NCBI RefSeq assembly: GCF_030269305.1
Contig: NZ_BSTC01000004.1
Coordinates: 62,001-126,000, forward strand
From: Kineosporia sp. NBRC 101731
GTDB taxonomy: Bacteria; Actinomycetota; Actinomycetes; Actinomycetales; Kineosporiaceae
Direction of reading: 5' to 3'
Length of the DNA stretch: 64,000 nt
The notes beneath the pieces were generated by a model, which did not search any database, was not told the origin of the DNA, and saw only the letters and a list, made by a program, of their open reading frames with translations. Both the position numbers and the translations under genes were made by a program. Below, one piece after another: positions 17,936-26,742 of the stretch. Every line of letters starts with the position of its first letter. Positions within the stretch are counted from its first letter, which is position 1.

Positions 17936-18772
17936 TCAGGCCGGGATGTGCGTGATCGGCCAGCAGACCTCGGTGCACAGCGAGCCCGGGTCGTCGGTCT
18001 CGGCCGGGCTGACCAGGTAGTTCTCACGGATCGGCCCCGGCGCGGCGATCCCTTCGGCGTGGACGTGCTCGCCGAGAGCCCCGTAGGTGCGGTCGATGTC
18101 GGCGTACGGGCCGCGATGCACCGCGATCGCGTACGGCTGGGACTCCAGCACCCTCACCTGCACGTCCAGGTCGGTTCCCTCGTCCCCTGCTGCTGGTGCT
18201 GCCGTGACCGGAAGCAGCGCTGTCACCGCGGCGTCCTGACCGGTGAACCAGTCACCGCTGTAGAGCGCCCCACCCACCCCCGACGGCGCCACCTGCAGTG
18301 CCTGGGCCGCGGTGAACAGCCGGGGAAAGACTTCTCCCGCCCAGGGCGCAAGATCGTCGTGACCGACCTCGTCGGTCAGCACCAGGGCGTTCTCCTGCGT
18401 ACCCGGGCGGTACGTGACCGCGAGCGCCGGGTCGGTGTGGTGGAGCATCTGGTGCAGGGACAGGAGTGCTGTGGCGGTGGCGGCCAGGTCGCGTTTGAGC
18501 TGGTCGAGGTGCTCGCTGATGAGGGTGTTGCGGGTGTTTGGGTCGGTGGTGGTGAGGACGTCGCGGATGTGGGGTACGGGCATGCGTACGTCGCGTAGGC
18601 GCCGGATCAGTTGGGCGTCGGGGATCTGGTCGGGTGTGTAGTGCCGGTAGCCGGTGAGGGGGTCGATGAGGGCCGGCACCAGGAGTTCGACGTCGTGGTA
18701 GTGGCGCAGGGTTTTGGCGCTCAGGTGGGTCAGGCGGGAGAACTCACCGACCAGGAAGAAGGTCTCGGGCAC
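17936..18772 (-). CDS. MerR family regulator with GyrI-like effector domain
   Basis: A 278-residue BmrR-like regulator. Residues 1-70 are a MerR winged helix (F-S-R-L-T-H-L-S-A-K-T-L-R-H-Y then G-Y-R-H-Y). A linker helix follows to about 120, and a C-terminal GyrI-like small-molecule-binding domain ends with C-W-P-I. Family role: twists a promoter with a long spacer to activate drug-responsive genes. The VOC gene immediately downstream is the likely co-transcribed partner. The acidic ligand-binding glutamate cannot be pinned with confidence. Confidence 0.87.
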   Translation of the reverse strand: MPETFFLVGEFSRLTHLSAKTLRHYHDVELLVPALIDPLTGYRHYTPDQIPDAQLIRRLRDVRMPVPHIRDVLTTTDPNTRNTLISEHLDQLKRDLAATATALLSLHQMLHHTDPALAVTYRPGTQENALVLTDEVGHDDLAPWAGEVFPRLFTAAQALQVAPSGVGGALYSGDWFTGQDAAVTALLPVTAAPAAGDEGTDLDVQVRVLESQPYAIAVHRGPYADIDRTYGALGEHVHAEGIAAPGPIRENYLVSPAETDDPGSLCTEVCWPITHIPA

Positions 18773-18814
18773 GGATTCAGCATGGGGGTTCCGGTAGCGG
18801 GAAGGTCCAGTCGT

Positions 18815-19570
18815 TCAGCGGGCCGTGCGGTGGGCCTGGATCAGGGTGCGCGAGGAGTGCGCCACGAAGGGTTGCCCGGCTCGCATCGACGCGTCCAGGG
18901 CCCGTAGCTGGGGGGTGTAGCGGTCGATGCTGAAGTCGGGCACCCACCACACGCATTTGCGCAGGATCCAGACCACGGCGCCGATGTCGTGGAACTGCAG
19001 GCGGCACCGGGCTGTCTGCACGCTGGTGATGTTCAGGCCGGCTGCTGTGGCGTCCTTGGTCTCGGTCTGGGGGTCGCGGGTTGTGTGCGTGCGGGGGAGC
19101 GGTCCGAGGAAGACTTCGATCAGTTCGAATGCCGAGGCGGGGCCGACGTGCTGGGCGAAGTAGGTGCCGCCGTCGCTGAGGACCCGGGCGATCTGTGACC
19201 AGGCTGGTTTGATCGGATGCCGGCTGGTGACCAGGTCGAAGGATGCGTCGGCGAACGGCAGTCGGTCGGTGGAGGCCTGTATGACCGTTACGCCTCGTGG
19301 GGCCAGGGTTGCCTGCGAGCGCAGCACGTTCGGGCCCCAGGCTTCGGTGACGGCCATGCGGGCGGGTAGTACGGGCATTGTGGCGATGATTTCTCCGCCG
19401 CCGGTGTCCAGGTCCAGGGCGCTGGGGGTGTTGGCGTACCACGTCTGCAGGTGGCGGGTGTATCCCCAGGGTGGGCGTTCCTCGGTGGCGCGCCCGTTGA
19501 GCCAGGTGAAGTCCCAGCCGGTGATGTCTGCGTCCTGGGCCTGGGTGAGAAGGTCTTCGAAGGATCTCAT
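18815..19570 (-). CDS. class I SAM-dependent methyltransferase, coupled to a kinase gene
   Basis: A 251-residue methyltransferase: motif I is L-D-L-D-T-G-G-G-E near residue 52-60, and a post-I region (LPFADASFDLV) and L-S-D-G-G-T-Y strand follow. The methyl acceptor is unknown. Its ATG overlaps the stop of the upstream kinase gene in an ATGA quartet, so the two are translated together. An open frame continues far upstream but is antisense-like filler inside the kinase gene, so this internal ATG is the real start. A methyltransferase paired with an aminoglycoside-kinase-like enzyme may suggest modification of a shared small molecule; this is inference. Confidence 0.83.
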   Translation of the reverse strand: MRSFEDLLTQAQDADITGWDFTWLNGRATEERPPWGYTRHLQTWYANTPSALDLDTGGGEIIATMPVLPARMAVTEAWGPNVLRSQATLAPRGVTVIQASTDRLPFADASFDLVTSRHPIKPAWSQIARVLSDGGTYFAQHVGPASAFELIEVFLGPLPRTHTTRDPQTETKDATAAGLNITSVQTARCRLQFHDIGAVVWILRKCVWWVPDFSIDRYTPQLRALDASMRAGQPFVAHSSRTLIQAHRTAR

Positions 19571-20559
19571 GGTGACCTCATCGGCTCCTTGATCAGGGCG
19601 AGTGTCATCTGCAGGTTGTGTTCGGCGATGTGTTGCATGGGCGTGCGGTCGGGGAAGTCTCCGTCGAGTAGTCGTAGCGGGCCTGTGACCAGTGAGAGCC
19701 GCATTGCCAGGCGGTAGAGGCGGAGGCGGTCCTCGTCGAGGGCGTCGACGGCGAGGGCTGTGTACCGGTCGTGGAAGCGTAGTTCCAGGAATGCGTGTTC
19801 CCATTCGATGTCGAAGAACATCAGTCCTTCGATGTCGATGAGCACGCTTTGACCGGCGGTGTCGACCAGGACGTGGTCGGGGCCGAGTTCGCCGTGGATG
19901 AGCGAGTACTTCTGCCGTGGTCGTACGCGGTCGTGCAGGTCGTGCAGGCGTTGGAGGATGAGGGGGTGGGCTGCTCTGAGTCGTTCGTCCCGGCGGGCGC
20001 CTTCGTCCAGGTCGCCGCGGGCGCGCTGGAGAACCATCTGTTCGCAGGAGGTTCCGTAGTTCTCCAGATGTCCCAGGGGTCCGTAGTGGTCGGTGGTGCG
20101 TGCGTGCAGGCGGGTCAGGGAGGCGGCCAGGTCGTGCAGGACGGTTTCGGCGCGTGCGGGATCGGTGTCCATCAGCGTTTCGAGGGAGCCTGCGGGCACG
20201 TCTTCGATCACGGCGACATCGGCCGGGTAGTGCTGGTGGGAGTCGTCGGACCACAGGACGCGGGGTGAACGGACGCCGGCGGTCTGGAGTTCGTGGGTGG
20301 CGGCCAGGAGGCGGGGCAGGCCGGTGGCGGCTGCGAACGGATCGCCCGGGTCGGGGGCGTCCGTCGCACGGGGCCAGAAGTTTTCTTCCTGCGCCCAGCT
20401 GTACACCATCACGCTGGTCGGCGGCCCACCGAGATGAACCCGGTACACGCCTTTCTTGCTGCCACCGCGTAACCGCTGGATCCCGGTGACCGGCACGGCC
20501 GTTCCCAGAGCGATCTGGACGAGCCCGGCGAGGTTCTCGGTGTCGGCGGTTCGGTTCAC
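19567..20559 (-). CDS. APH-family phosphotransferase with altered catalytic loop
   Basis: A 330-residue kinase-fold protein. The catalytic loop reads L-I-H-G-E-L-G-P-D-H-V-L-V-D, where most relatives have H-G-D ... N, and the metal site reads I-D-I-E-G instead of I-D-F/W-G/D. So the base Asp is Glu and the Asn is His. Many actinomycete proteins of this type exist, and activity cannot be assumed. Upstream motifs (nucleotide-binding GGSKKGVYRV) are normal. The next gene, a methyltransferase, overlaps by four bases. Probable role: phosphorylation of a small hydroxylated compound, or binding only. Confidence 0.8.
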   Translation of the reverse strand: MNRTADTENLAGLVQIALGTAVPVTGIQRLRGGSKKGVYRVHLGGPPTSVMVYSWAQEENFWPRATDAPDPGDPFAAATGLPRLLAATHELQTAGVRSPRVLWSDDSHQHYPADVAVIEDVPAGSLETLMDTDPARAETVLHDLAASLTRLHARTTDHYGPLGHLENYGTSCEQMVLQRARGDLDEGARRDERLRAAHPLILQRLHDLHDRVRPRQKYSLIHGELGPDHVLVDTAGQSVLIDIEGLMFFDIEWEHAFLELRFHDRYTALAVDALDEDRLRLYRLAMRLSLVTGPLRLLDGDFPDRTPMQHIAEHNLQMTLALIKEPMRSP

Positions 20560-20603
20560 CCGGTGACGTTACTGCGGGGCGAACGATGACGAACAGCGGT
20601 TTT

Positions 20604-21131
20604 CTACGCGGCCCACCAGGCTTCGGTCGCGCAGGCTACCTCGTACTGCCACCAGCCGGCCGCGGCGCCTTCTTCCAGGAGCACCTTGATGCTGCGGAAG
20701 TTCGCGTCGGCCGGCACGTCGAACGCGACCAGCGGCAGTTCCGGGCTCAGTACGGCACCCTGAAGGCCGAATTCGGCGAACTGCGCGTTCACCATGTCCG
20801 CGCTGGAGCCCAGGGGTCCGGAGGCTTCGGGGAAGACCCGTACGACGCAGTTGCCGGAGGGCTCCACCGTCTCCAGCGCCCAGTGCGCTCCCCATTCGTC
20901 GGTCTCGAACCGGACCACGTCGCCGGGGGCGACCCCCACCTGATGGAACGGTGCGCTTGCCACTCGCGCGGTGCGTGCGCTGATCGGTGCCGCCCAGACC
21001 TCCTCGGTGTCCTGATCGTGCCCCGCCCGTGGCGGATATTTGAAACAGAGTCTGATCATTGGATGGTTACCGGTCATCCGGGACATGATGCTGCCCCGGC
21101 CACACTGATGCCAACGATGCTCAGAGATCAC
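20604..21131 (-). CDS. DUF4265 domain protein
   Basis: A protein of up to 175 residues matching the DUF4265 pattern: an N-terminal strand with V-W-A, the G-V-A-P-G-D-V-V-R-F segment, and a W-W-Q-Y-E ending. The function of the family is unknown. The start is uncertain: GTG 21131 overlaps the end of the upstream coiled-coil gene, but Met codons at 21086 and 21059 are also usable, and none has a good ribosome site. It is probably co-transcribed with that gene. Confidence 0.7.
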   Translation of the reverse strand: MISEHRWHQCGRGSIMSRMTGNHPMIRLCFKYPPRAGHDQDTEEVWAAPISARTARVASAPFHQVGVAPGDVVRFETDEWGAHWALETVEPSGNCVVRVFPEASGPLGSSADMVNAQFAEFGLQGAVLSPELPLVAFDVPADANFRSIKVLLEEGAAAGWWQYEVACATEAWWAA

Positions 21132-22203
21132 CGGTCGATGCGGCGTTCGGCGGGCGCTGGCCGGCCACCCGCGAGCGCCGTGTCACGGGCCGGGCTGCGG
21201 GTTTGAGTGCTGGTTTTCCCTCGGTCAGTTGCTTCCTGAGCTGGGCGATCTGGGCGTCGGCGTGTTCGCGGACCCGCTGCAGGTCGCTGTCGTGGCGGGC
21301 TGCGGACTCGCGGGTGTGTTCCTCGTGCCGGGCTTGTGCCTGCCGGTGCTGCTGCTGTTCCTGTGCCAGTTGGGCGCTTAGTTCCGTGACACGATCTGCC
21401 GCCTGGTGCAGTTGCACGCCGGTGGTGGCCACCTGTAGGTCGAGCTGTGTGATGCGGGCGCGCTGGTCCTGGACGGTCTCCAGCAGCTCGGCGTGCTCGC
21501 GCCGTTGTAGTTCCAAGGATGTGCGCACGGCCTGGAGCTCGGCCTCGGCCTGGCCGCGGGCGCGTTCGTGCTCGGCGACCTGTTTCCAGGCTTCGTCGCG
21601 GATCTGCTCGGCCTCGTGGCGGGCCTGCTGTGCGCTGCGGGTGGCGCGGTCCTTGTCCTCGCGGTCGGCCCGGGCGGCCGCGAGCGCTTCCCGGCGGGCC
21701 TGCTCGGCCTGTTGTTCTCCTTCGGCGGCCCGGGCTGCCTCGGCGTGGGCCTGCTCGGCCTCGGTCTCGGCGGCCGCGACCCGCGCGAGGGCGCCGTGCT
21801 CGGCCTGTTCGAAGCGGGCCATCAGGGCGGTGAGTTGTTCGCTGAGCTGGCGTGCGACCGGCAGGACGCCTTGCGTGGCTTCTTTGGCCAGGGCCAGCGG
21901 GTCTGCGATTGAGGCCAGATCGTTGGCGCGCCGCTGACGGGAGGCCGCATCCGCGTGGGCCTTGGAGCAGAACCGGGCTCGTCGTCCGCCCTTGGGGCGC
22001 CCCAGTTCATCGCGCGGGCGCGCGGGCAGGGGTTCCTGGCAGCCGTCCAGCCCGCAGGTGCTCGCCGCCGCGTCCGCGGCCTCGTCGGTTCCTGCTCGTG
22101 TTCCTACGCGTGGTCCTACGCTGTGCGTGCTCACCTGCAGCAGTCTTCCGTATCGCCGGATTCGCCCGAGCACAGCCTGATCTGCCTCCGGTGCCGGCTG
22201 CAC
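21121..22203 (-). CDS. coiled-coil protein with N-terminal Cys/His cluster (KfrA-like)
   Basis: A 360-residue protein. Residues 48-95 carry C-x4-C ... R-x-F-C-S-K-A-H followed by S-R-Q-R-R, which resembles a small zinc-binding DNA-contact module found on actinomycete plasmids. From about 125 to 330 it is an almost unbroken Ala/Glu/Arg/Gln-rich coiled coil, and the tail is basic. The layout resembles plasmid KfrA-type proteins, which autoregulate and help partition (family knowledge). Whether it does so here is inference, because no parA, rep or other plasmid gene is nearby. GTG or ATG starts inside the first 30 residues are possible. Confidence 0.65.
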   Translation of the reverse strand: MQPAPEADQAVLGRIRRYGRLLQVSTHSVGPRVGTRAGTDEAADAAASTCGLDGCQEPLPARPRDELGRPKGGRRARFCSKAHADAASRQRRANDLASIADPLALAKEATQGVLPVARQLSEQLTALMARFEQAEHGALARVAAAETEAEQAHAEAARAAEGEQQAEQARREALAAARADREDKDRATRSAQQARHEAEQIRDEAWKQVAEHERARGQAEAELQAVRTSLELQRREHAELLETVQDQRARITQLDLQVATTGVQLHQAADRVTELSAQLAQEQQQHRQAQARHEEHTRESAARHDSDLQRVREHADAQIAQLRKQLTEGKPALKPAARPVTRRSRVAGQRPPNAASTGDL

Positions 22204-22301
22204 GCTCCTGCCTCACCTATCTCACCTGGTCTCACCTGTCTCATCTGATCCGGAGGGCCTTACCCTGTGGATCACCATCCCCCGGACCGAGGAACGATGA
22301 C

Positions 22302-22964
22302 GTGAGCGACCCCGTGCTCGACCCGACGCCCCGCCCCGAACCTCGTCTGGTTCTGCTGACCCGCTGCGTCACCGTGGTGCTGATCCTGCTGGTCCTGCTC
22401 CCGTTCGTGCAGCCGCTCGAGCGCCGCGAGGACAATCCCGTCCTGGCGGTGGTGGGCCTGCTGGGCTGGGTCTTCCTGATCGCCGGGGGCAGTTATCTGT
22501 TCGGACGGCACGGGAGCCCGCACGACCTGACCCTGAGCGACGGGATCCTGCACCTGCCCACCCCCTTCGGGTCCCGCACGATCCGTACCGCTGATGTGCG
22601 GGCGGTGCGCTGGCGGCTGGTGGTCAGTGATGAGGACGCCGAGACCGAGATCGTGCTGCGCTCGCGGTGGCGGCGGATGCGACTGCGCTTCGATGCTGTC
22701 AGTACCCGCCCGGTCCCGGTGCTGGCCCAGGCCCTGCGTGAGATCCAGGCCCACCGCCCCGCAGCGGTCCCGGCCACCGTGATGCCGGGAGAGGACGACA
22801 TCGTCGCCCCGCTGGATGTCCAGGCTCCCGGGTTCCTCGGCGGTGTGATCGCTCTGCTGCGCATGCTGTGGCACTACCTGCTGGGCAAGGCCCGCTTCAC
22901 CGTGCTGGTCGTCGGCGGCGTGTTCGGGTACCTGGCCCTGGTGCTGTTCCTGCCGTTTCCCTGA
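22302..22964 (+). CDS. membrane protein with PH-like domain, unknown function
   Basis: A 220-residue protein with two hydrophobic segments at residues 22-70, a soluble central part (about 75-155) rich in beta strands that resembles bacterial PH domains, and one or two C-terminal hydrophobic segments. I do not recognise the family. The GTG at 22302 is preceded by GAGGA. The stop codon lies in the left arm of a perfect 13-bp hairpin. Confidence 0.7.
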   Translation: MSDPVLDPTPRPEPRLVLLTRCVTVVLILLVLLPFVQPLERREDNPVLAVVGLLGWVFLIAGGSYLFGRHGSPHDLTLSDGILHLPTPFGSRTIRTADVRAVRWRLVVSDEDAETEIVLRSRWRRMRLRFDAVSTRPVPVLAQALREIQAHRPAAVPATVMPGEDDIVAPLDVQAPGFLGGVIALLRMLWHYLLGKARFTVLVVGGVFGYLALVLFLPFP

Positions 22965-23007
22965 CCGATCCGATGTTGGACGTTCGTCCCCCACCGGATC
23001 GGTCAGG
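22960..23007 (+). terminator. hairpin terminator overlapping a stop codon
   Basis: CCTGACCGATCCG (22960-22972) and its exact complement (22995-23007) form a 13-bp stem with a 22-base loop; the TGA stop 22962-22964 is within the stem. Confidence 0.75.
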
Positions 23008-23146
23008 TCACCGCTCCGGTGCGGTCAGTGGGCCTTGTCCTCGAGGTCCTCGAGGACGGCCGCGCCGTCACTGTCACTGACCGACCACCGGCCCGAGGCC
23101 ACCCTCGCATCTCAAGACGGCCCGCTCGGCGGCCGATCATGGGGCC

Positions 23147-24451
23147 GTGAGCACTCTGCGACTTCCCCATGGTTCCCGCATGAGCGAGACGTCATGGCAG
23201 GCGCGCCATCGCATCATCCGCGGCGCCGCCCTCAGCAGCGTCCCGGTCCTCATCGCCGTCGGCGTGGCCGGGCCCACCCCCACCCTCGAGGCCGTGCCGC
23301 TGTCTCTGGTTCCCCTGGTGCTGGTCGCCCTGGCCGGGATGGCCCGGGGCCGGCGCCTCACCTCCGAACTGACCAGCCTGGCCCTGATCTCGAGCGCCTT
23401 CATCGGGATCGACCTGTCCGGCGGCAGCCTGCACGCCCACTTGTTCCTGCTGTCGGCCATTCCGTTCGTGGCGCTCTACCAGCGCTGGTCACCGTTGCTG
23501 GTCACGGTCGGGGCCGTGGTCGTCCACCACCTGCTGTTCGGATTTCTGGCCCCGGCCCGGGTGATGTCGATGTCGATGCAGTCCATGCACGGCACCGAGC
23601 CAGGGGCGCGCGAGGTCGCGATCATGGTCATCACGCATGCGGTGTCCGTGATCGTCGAGATCGTCGCCGTCCTGATGTGGTGGCACTTCGCCGAGATCAC
23701 CGAGGCCGAGACCGAGAGCCAGCGTGCCGCCCTGGACGCCGAACGCGAGGCCACGGCCCGGCTCCAGACCCGCAGCGCCGAGGCCGAGACCCTCGTTCAG
23801 CGCGAAGCGGCCCAGGCCGCGGCCCGCCGCGAGGAGAGCCTGGCCGCGGATGCCGAAATCATCCGGACCCTCGCCGGCAAGGCCTCGGCCGCCATCGACG
23901 ACCTGACCCGCCAGTCCGACATGTTGGAATCCGCCGTGAACGACATCGCCCGCCGGTGCCAGGAAACGGCCAGCACCGCCCAGCAGGGCCAGGACGCCGC
24001 CGAACACGCCGTCCACGACGCCGCCCGGCTCGAGACCGCCGTCAGCGAGATCTCCGGTGTCAACGCCATGATCGAGAGCCTCGCCGAGCAGACCAACCTG
24101 CTGAGCCTGAACGCCACCATCGAGGCGGCCCGCGCCGGTGAGGCAGGCAAAGGCTTCGGCGTGGTCGCGCTGGAGGTGAAGTCCCTGGCCGCCGCAACCG
24201 CCGAGTCCACCCAGAAGGTCCGCACCGTCGTGGACGTGGTCTCCCAGCAGGCTCACAAGGTCGCCGACAGTTTCCGCACCAGTAACACCCTCGTGGCCCA
24301 GATCGGCGACTCCCAGACGGCTATCGCCGCGGCCGTCGATGAACAAGCCGCCGTACTCGCCGAGGTCGGGCGACGCACCTCCGAAGCCGCCGACGCCGCC
24401 CGGGAGATCACCCAGGCGCTGGAACGCATGCTCCACAACGCCGGCCGGTAG
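23147..24451 (+). CDS. methyl-accepting chemotaxis-type protein with polytopic N terminus
   Basis: A 434-residue protein. Residues 25-190 contain about six hydrophobic segments and no sizeable extracellular ligand domain. A coiled coil follows, then the MCP signalling domain, whose hairpin tip reads [19 protein letters not shown] near residue 310. It should signal to a CheA/CheW complex, but no che genes are in the window. GTG 23147 and ATG 23180 are both possible starts. Short receptors with only membrane helices may sense membrane state or energy status; that is inference. Confidence 0.87.
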   Translation: MSTLRLPHGSRMSETSWQARHRIIRGAALSSVPVLIAVGVAGPTPTLEAVPLSLVPLVLVALAGMARGRRLTSELTSLALISSAFIGIDLSGGSLHAHLFLLSAIPFVALYQRWSPLLVTVGAVVVHHLLFGFLAPARVMSMSMQSMHGTEPGAREVAIMVITHAVSVIVEIVAVLMWWHFAEITEAETESQRAALDAEREATARLQTRSAEAETLVQREAAQAAARREESLAADAEIIRTLAGKASAAIDDLTRQSDMLESAVNDIARRCQETASTAQQGQDAAEHAVHDAARLETAVSEISGVNAMIESLAEQTNLLSLNATIEAARAGEAGKGFGVVALEVKSLAAATAESTQKVRTVVDVVSQQAHKVADSFRTSNTLVAQIGDSQTAIAAAVDEQAAVLAEVGRRTSEAADAAREITQALERMLHNAGR

Positions 24452-24618
24452 ACGCCGCGAGCGCACCTTCGGGGCACGGTGCTCAGCAGGGCTGAGGTTC
24501 CGTTCCAGCGGCGCATCAGCGCGATTTCAGCGCTGCGGGAGAGTCTTCTGGGACAGACGAGCGTGTCGTTCTCGTCGGAATCAGTGAACTCGACTGCACC
24601 ATGCGTGGGGAGAAAACG

Positions 24619-25170
24619 ATGCACATCCGCACCCTGATGCTCACTCTGGCCGCAGCTGTCGCCCTCAGCGGGACGACCGCGCTGGCCGGTGCTACCACAG
24701 CGAGCGCAGCAGTACCGACGGCCGGTGCCCAGACAGCGGCCGCTACCAGCGGGTACCACCAGATCAAGAACCAAGCCACCGGTCAATGCGTCGACGCGCC
24801 GGGCGGGCGTCGTAACGAGCGGCTGCGGCTCGTCGACTGCAGCTCCGCCACCACCCAGAAATGGGGATTCACGGAGCTGGAACCGGGCGTCTATCAACTG
24901 AGGAACCAGCACAGCTCGTACTGCATGGAAGTCAACAACGGGACGAGTGTTCCTGGGGAAGCCGTCGATCAGTACGACTGCAGCATCATTGCCTCTTCGG
25001 AGAAATGGGTCCAGGACGACTTCACCGTCTTCGGCACGACCTACGCCCGGTTCCTGCACCAGGGCACCAACCTGTGCCTGGACACCGTATCGGGCCGCAA
25101 CAGTCAGCTGATGCAGTGGACCTGCGATCCGGAAGGCAGTAACGGCGCTCAGAGCTGGCGCATCCTCTAG
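24619..25170 (+). CDS. secreted ricin B-type lectin domain protein
   Basis: A 183-residue protein with a Sec signal peptide (hydrophobic run from about residue 7, cleavage near T-A-S-A-A) followed by one beta-trefoil ricin-type lectin domain of about 130 residues. Q-x-W-type repeats are present (Q-K-W-G-F, E-K-W-V-Q, Q-S-W-R-I), with cysteines paired within each unit. It would bind sugars outside the cell. No catalytic domain is attached, unlike many actinomycete lectin modules. ATG 24619 follows GGGGAG. A strong terminator follows the gene. Confidence 0.87.
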   Translation: MHIRTLMLTLAAAVALSGTTALAGATTASAAVPTAGAQTAAATSGYHQIKNQATGQCVDAPGGRRNERLRLVDCSSATTQKWGFTELEPGVYQLRNQHSSYCMEVNNGTSVPGEAVDQYDCSIIASSEKWVQDDFTVFGTTYARFLHQGTNLCLDTVSGRNSQLMQWTCDPEGSNGAQSWRIL

Positions 25171-25185
25171 CGATGGATTCGCCGG

Positions 25186-25221
25186 GGCCGGAAAGGGACC
25201 GCTTCAGGCCTCTTTCCGGCC
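25186..25221 (+). terminator. hairpin terminator after the lectin gene
   Basis: GGCCGGAAAG (25186-25195) pairs perfectly with CTTTCCGGCC (25212-25221) across a 16-base loop, 15 bases after the lectin stop. Confidence 0.72.
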
Positions 25222-25274
25222 ACCCTTCGACCGGTCAGGAACCTGACCTCGGCCCTGGCCGCCCGGAACACCTT

Positions 25275-25291
25275 TGTTCACAACGCGAACA
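25275..25291. promoter_or_regulatory. palindrome TGTTCA-N5-CGAACA, copy A
   Basis: One of three 17-bp near-palindromes of form TGTTCA-N5-TGAACA in the window (one mismatch here), preceded by CCTT. It lies between the lectin terminator and a decayed kinase gene. Confidence 0.4.
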
Positions 25292-25399
25292 AGCCCTGTA
25301 CCGCGGTCGATGGCAGCAGAACGACCACGACCGGTCTCCGGCGTGGTCTGCGGGAGGGCAAGAAGCTGGTACCCGGAATCCCTCCGGATCCGCCGTCCT

Positions 25400-26503
25400 C
25401 AGTTGCGGTCCGAATATTTTCAGGAACCGAAAGCCCGGTCCATGGGAATCGGGCCCGAACTGTACGGCCTGCGTAAGAACGGCACCCAATGTCCCGTCGA
25501 GATCAGCCTCAGTTCGATCGACACCGATGAAGGACCACTGGTCGCCAGTTCCATCCGCGATCTCACCGAAAGGCATCTTGCGGAAGAGGCCAACCATCAG
25601 CCGGTCGCCATCGTCAATTCTTCCAACGACGCCATCATCGGCTCCACCCTGGACGGAACCATCACCTCCTGGAACCGCGCAGCACACGAGCTCTTCGGCT
25701 ACACCGAGTCCCAGACACTGGGCTCCTCCTTGTCCATGCTGCTGGCCGACGCGGTCCGCCGGCACCAGGACGGCCACACCCTCGACGTCTCCATCAGCCT
25801 GTCCGCGATCCGGTACCAACGAGGCACGCTGATGGAAGCCTCGAAGGTGATACCAGGACATCAGCGTCCGCAAGGAGGCGGAGGAGGCCCTGGCCCTCGC
25901 CCGGGACGCAGCCGAAACCTCCAGCGCCGCGTTCGAGGCCTTCAGCTACTCCGTTGCCCACGACTTGCGCGCTCCCCTGCGGGCCATCGATGCGTTCAGT
26001 GCGCTGCTGGCCCAGGAGTACGGGGCGGGACTGGACGAGATCGGGCACGACTACCTGGCCCGCGTTCGCAGCTCGGCCCAGCACATGGCCCATCTCATCG
26101 ACGGCCTGCTCAAGCTCGCCTGGGTCACCCACCGCGAACTGGGTACCGACGTGATCGATCTCAGCATGCTGGCCACATCGATCTGCCGACAACTGCAACA
26201 GAATGGCCCCGAGCGCCGGGTGAGCGTGACCATCCAGCCCGCCGTGACCGGTCGCGGCGATCCCGTCCTGCTCAAAAATGTTCTGGAGAACCTCCTCGGC
26301 AACGCCTGGAAGTTCACCTCCGGCACCACGGAGCCGCACATCGCCTTCGGTGCCGACGAGCAGGGCTTCTTCGTCCGGGACAATGGGGCAGGATTCGACA
26401 TGGCCACCCCTACGAGGAACGGGACCCCAACGATCAGCCCCTCGTGGTAATCCTCGACCTCAACATCCCCAAAACAGGCCCGGGCGGTGCACCACCTGTC
26501 TGA
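25400..26503 (+). pseudogene. decayed PAS histidine kinase fused to a response-regulator remnant
   Basis: Fragments align with the intact kinase and receiver genes at 43489-46634. In one frame: a PAS/PAC segment (SEYF...LYGLRKNGTQCPVEISLS) and a second PAS (NSSNDAIIGSTLDGTITSW) that lacks about 20 residues present in the intact copy. Near 25856 the frame shifts and the HisKA box continues (FSYSVAHDLRAPLRAIDAF), then the ATPase N-box (NVLENLLGNAWKF) as far as DNGAGFDM. Near 26400 the sequence jumps to V-I-L-D-L-N-I-P-K, the phosphoacceptor strand of the receiver protein, in another frame. So the catalytic C terminus of the kinase and the start of the receiver were deleted in one event. Certainly non-functional. 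Confidence 0.85.
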
Positions 26504-26742
26504 AGGCGAAGGCCCACGTGTCGTGGTGAAGACACCACTGTCGCGAGCGCGCCCGGGCCACCCACGCTGGAGCCCGTCAGCCCCGGTCCCCTCCGTGCCC
26601 GGTGATCGTTCTGCCTCGGCGGGGTGAAAAATTACCCGGGGATGTACATGCCAGAGGCCATCTGCGCGTTAGGTGCACGTGAGAGACGACGAAGCCGAGG
26701 CAGAAGCGTAGGCAGCGTCGGCTGGCCGCCACCGCTTCAGGA

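Noticed and set aside
21203-21937. A Cys/Ser/Arg-rich plus-strand frame
   Set aside because: Shadow of the coiled-coil gene; GCG/CTC repeats of Ala/Glu codons read backwards give this text.
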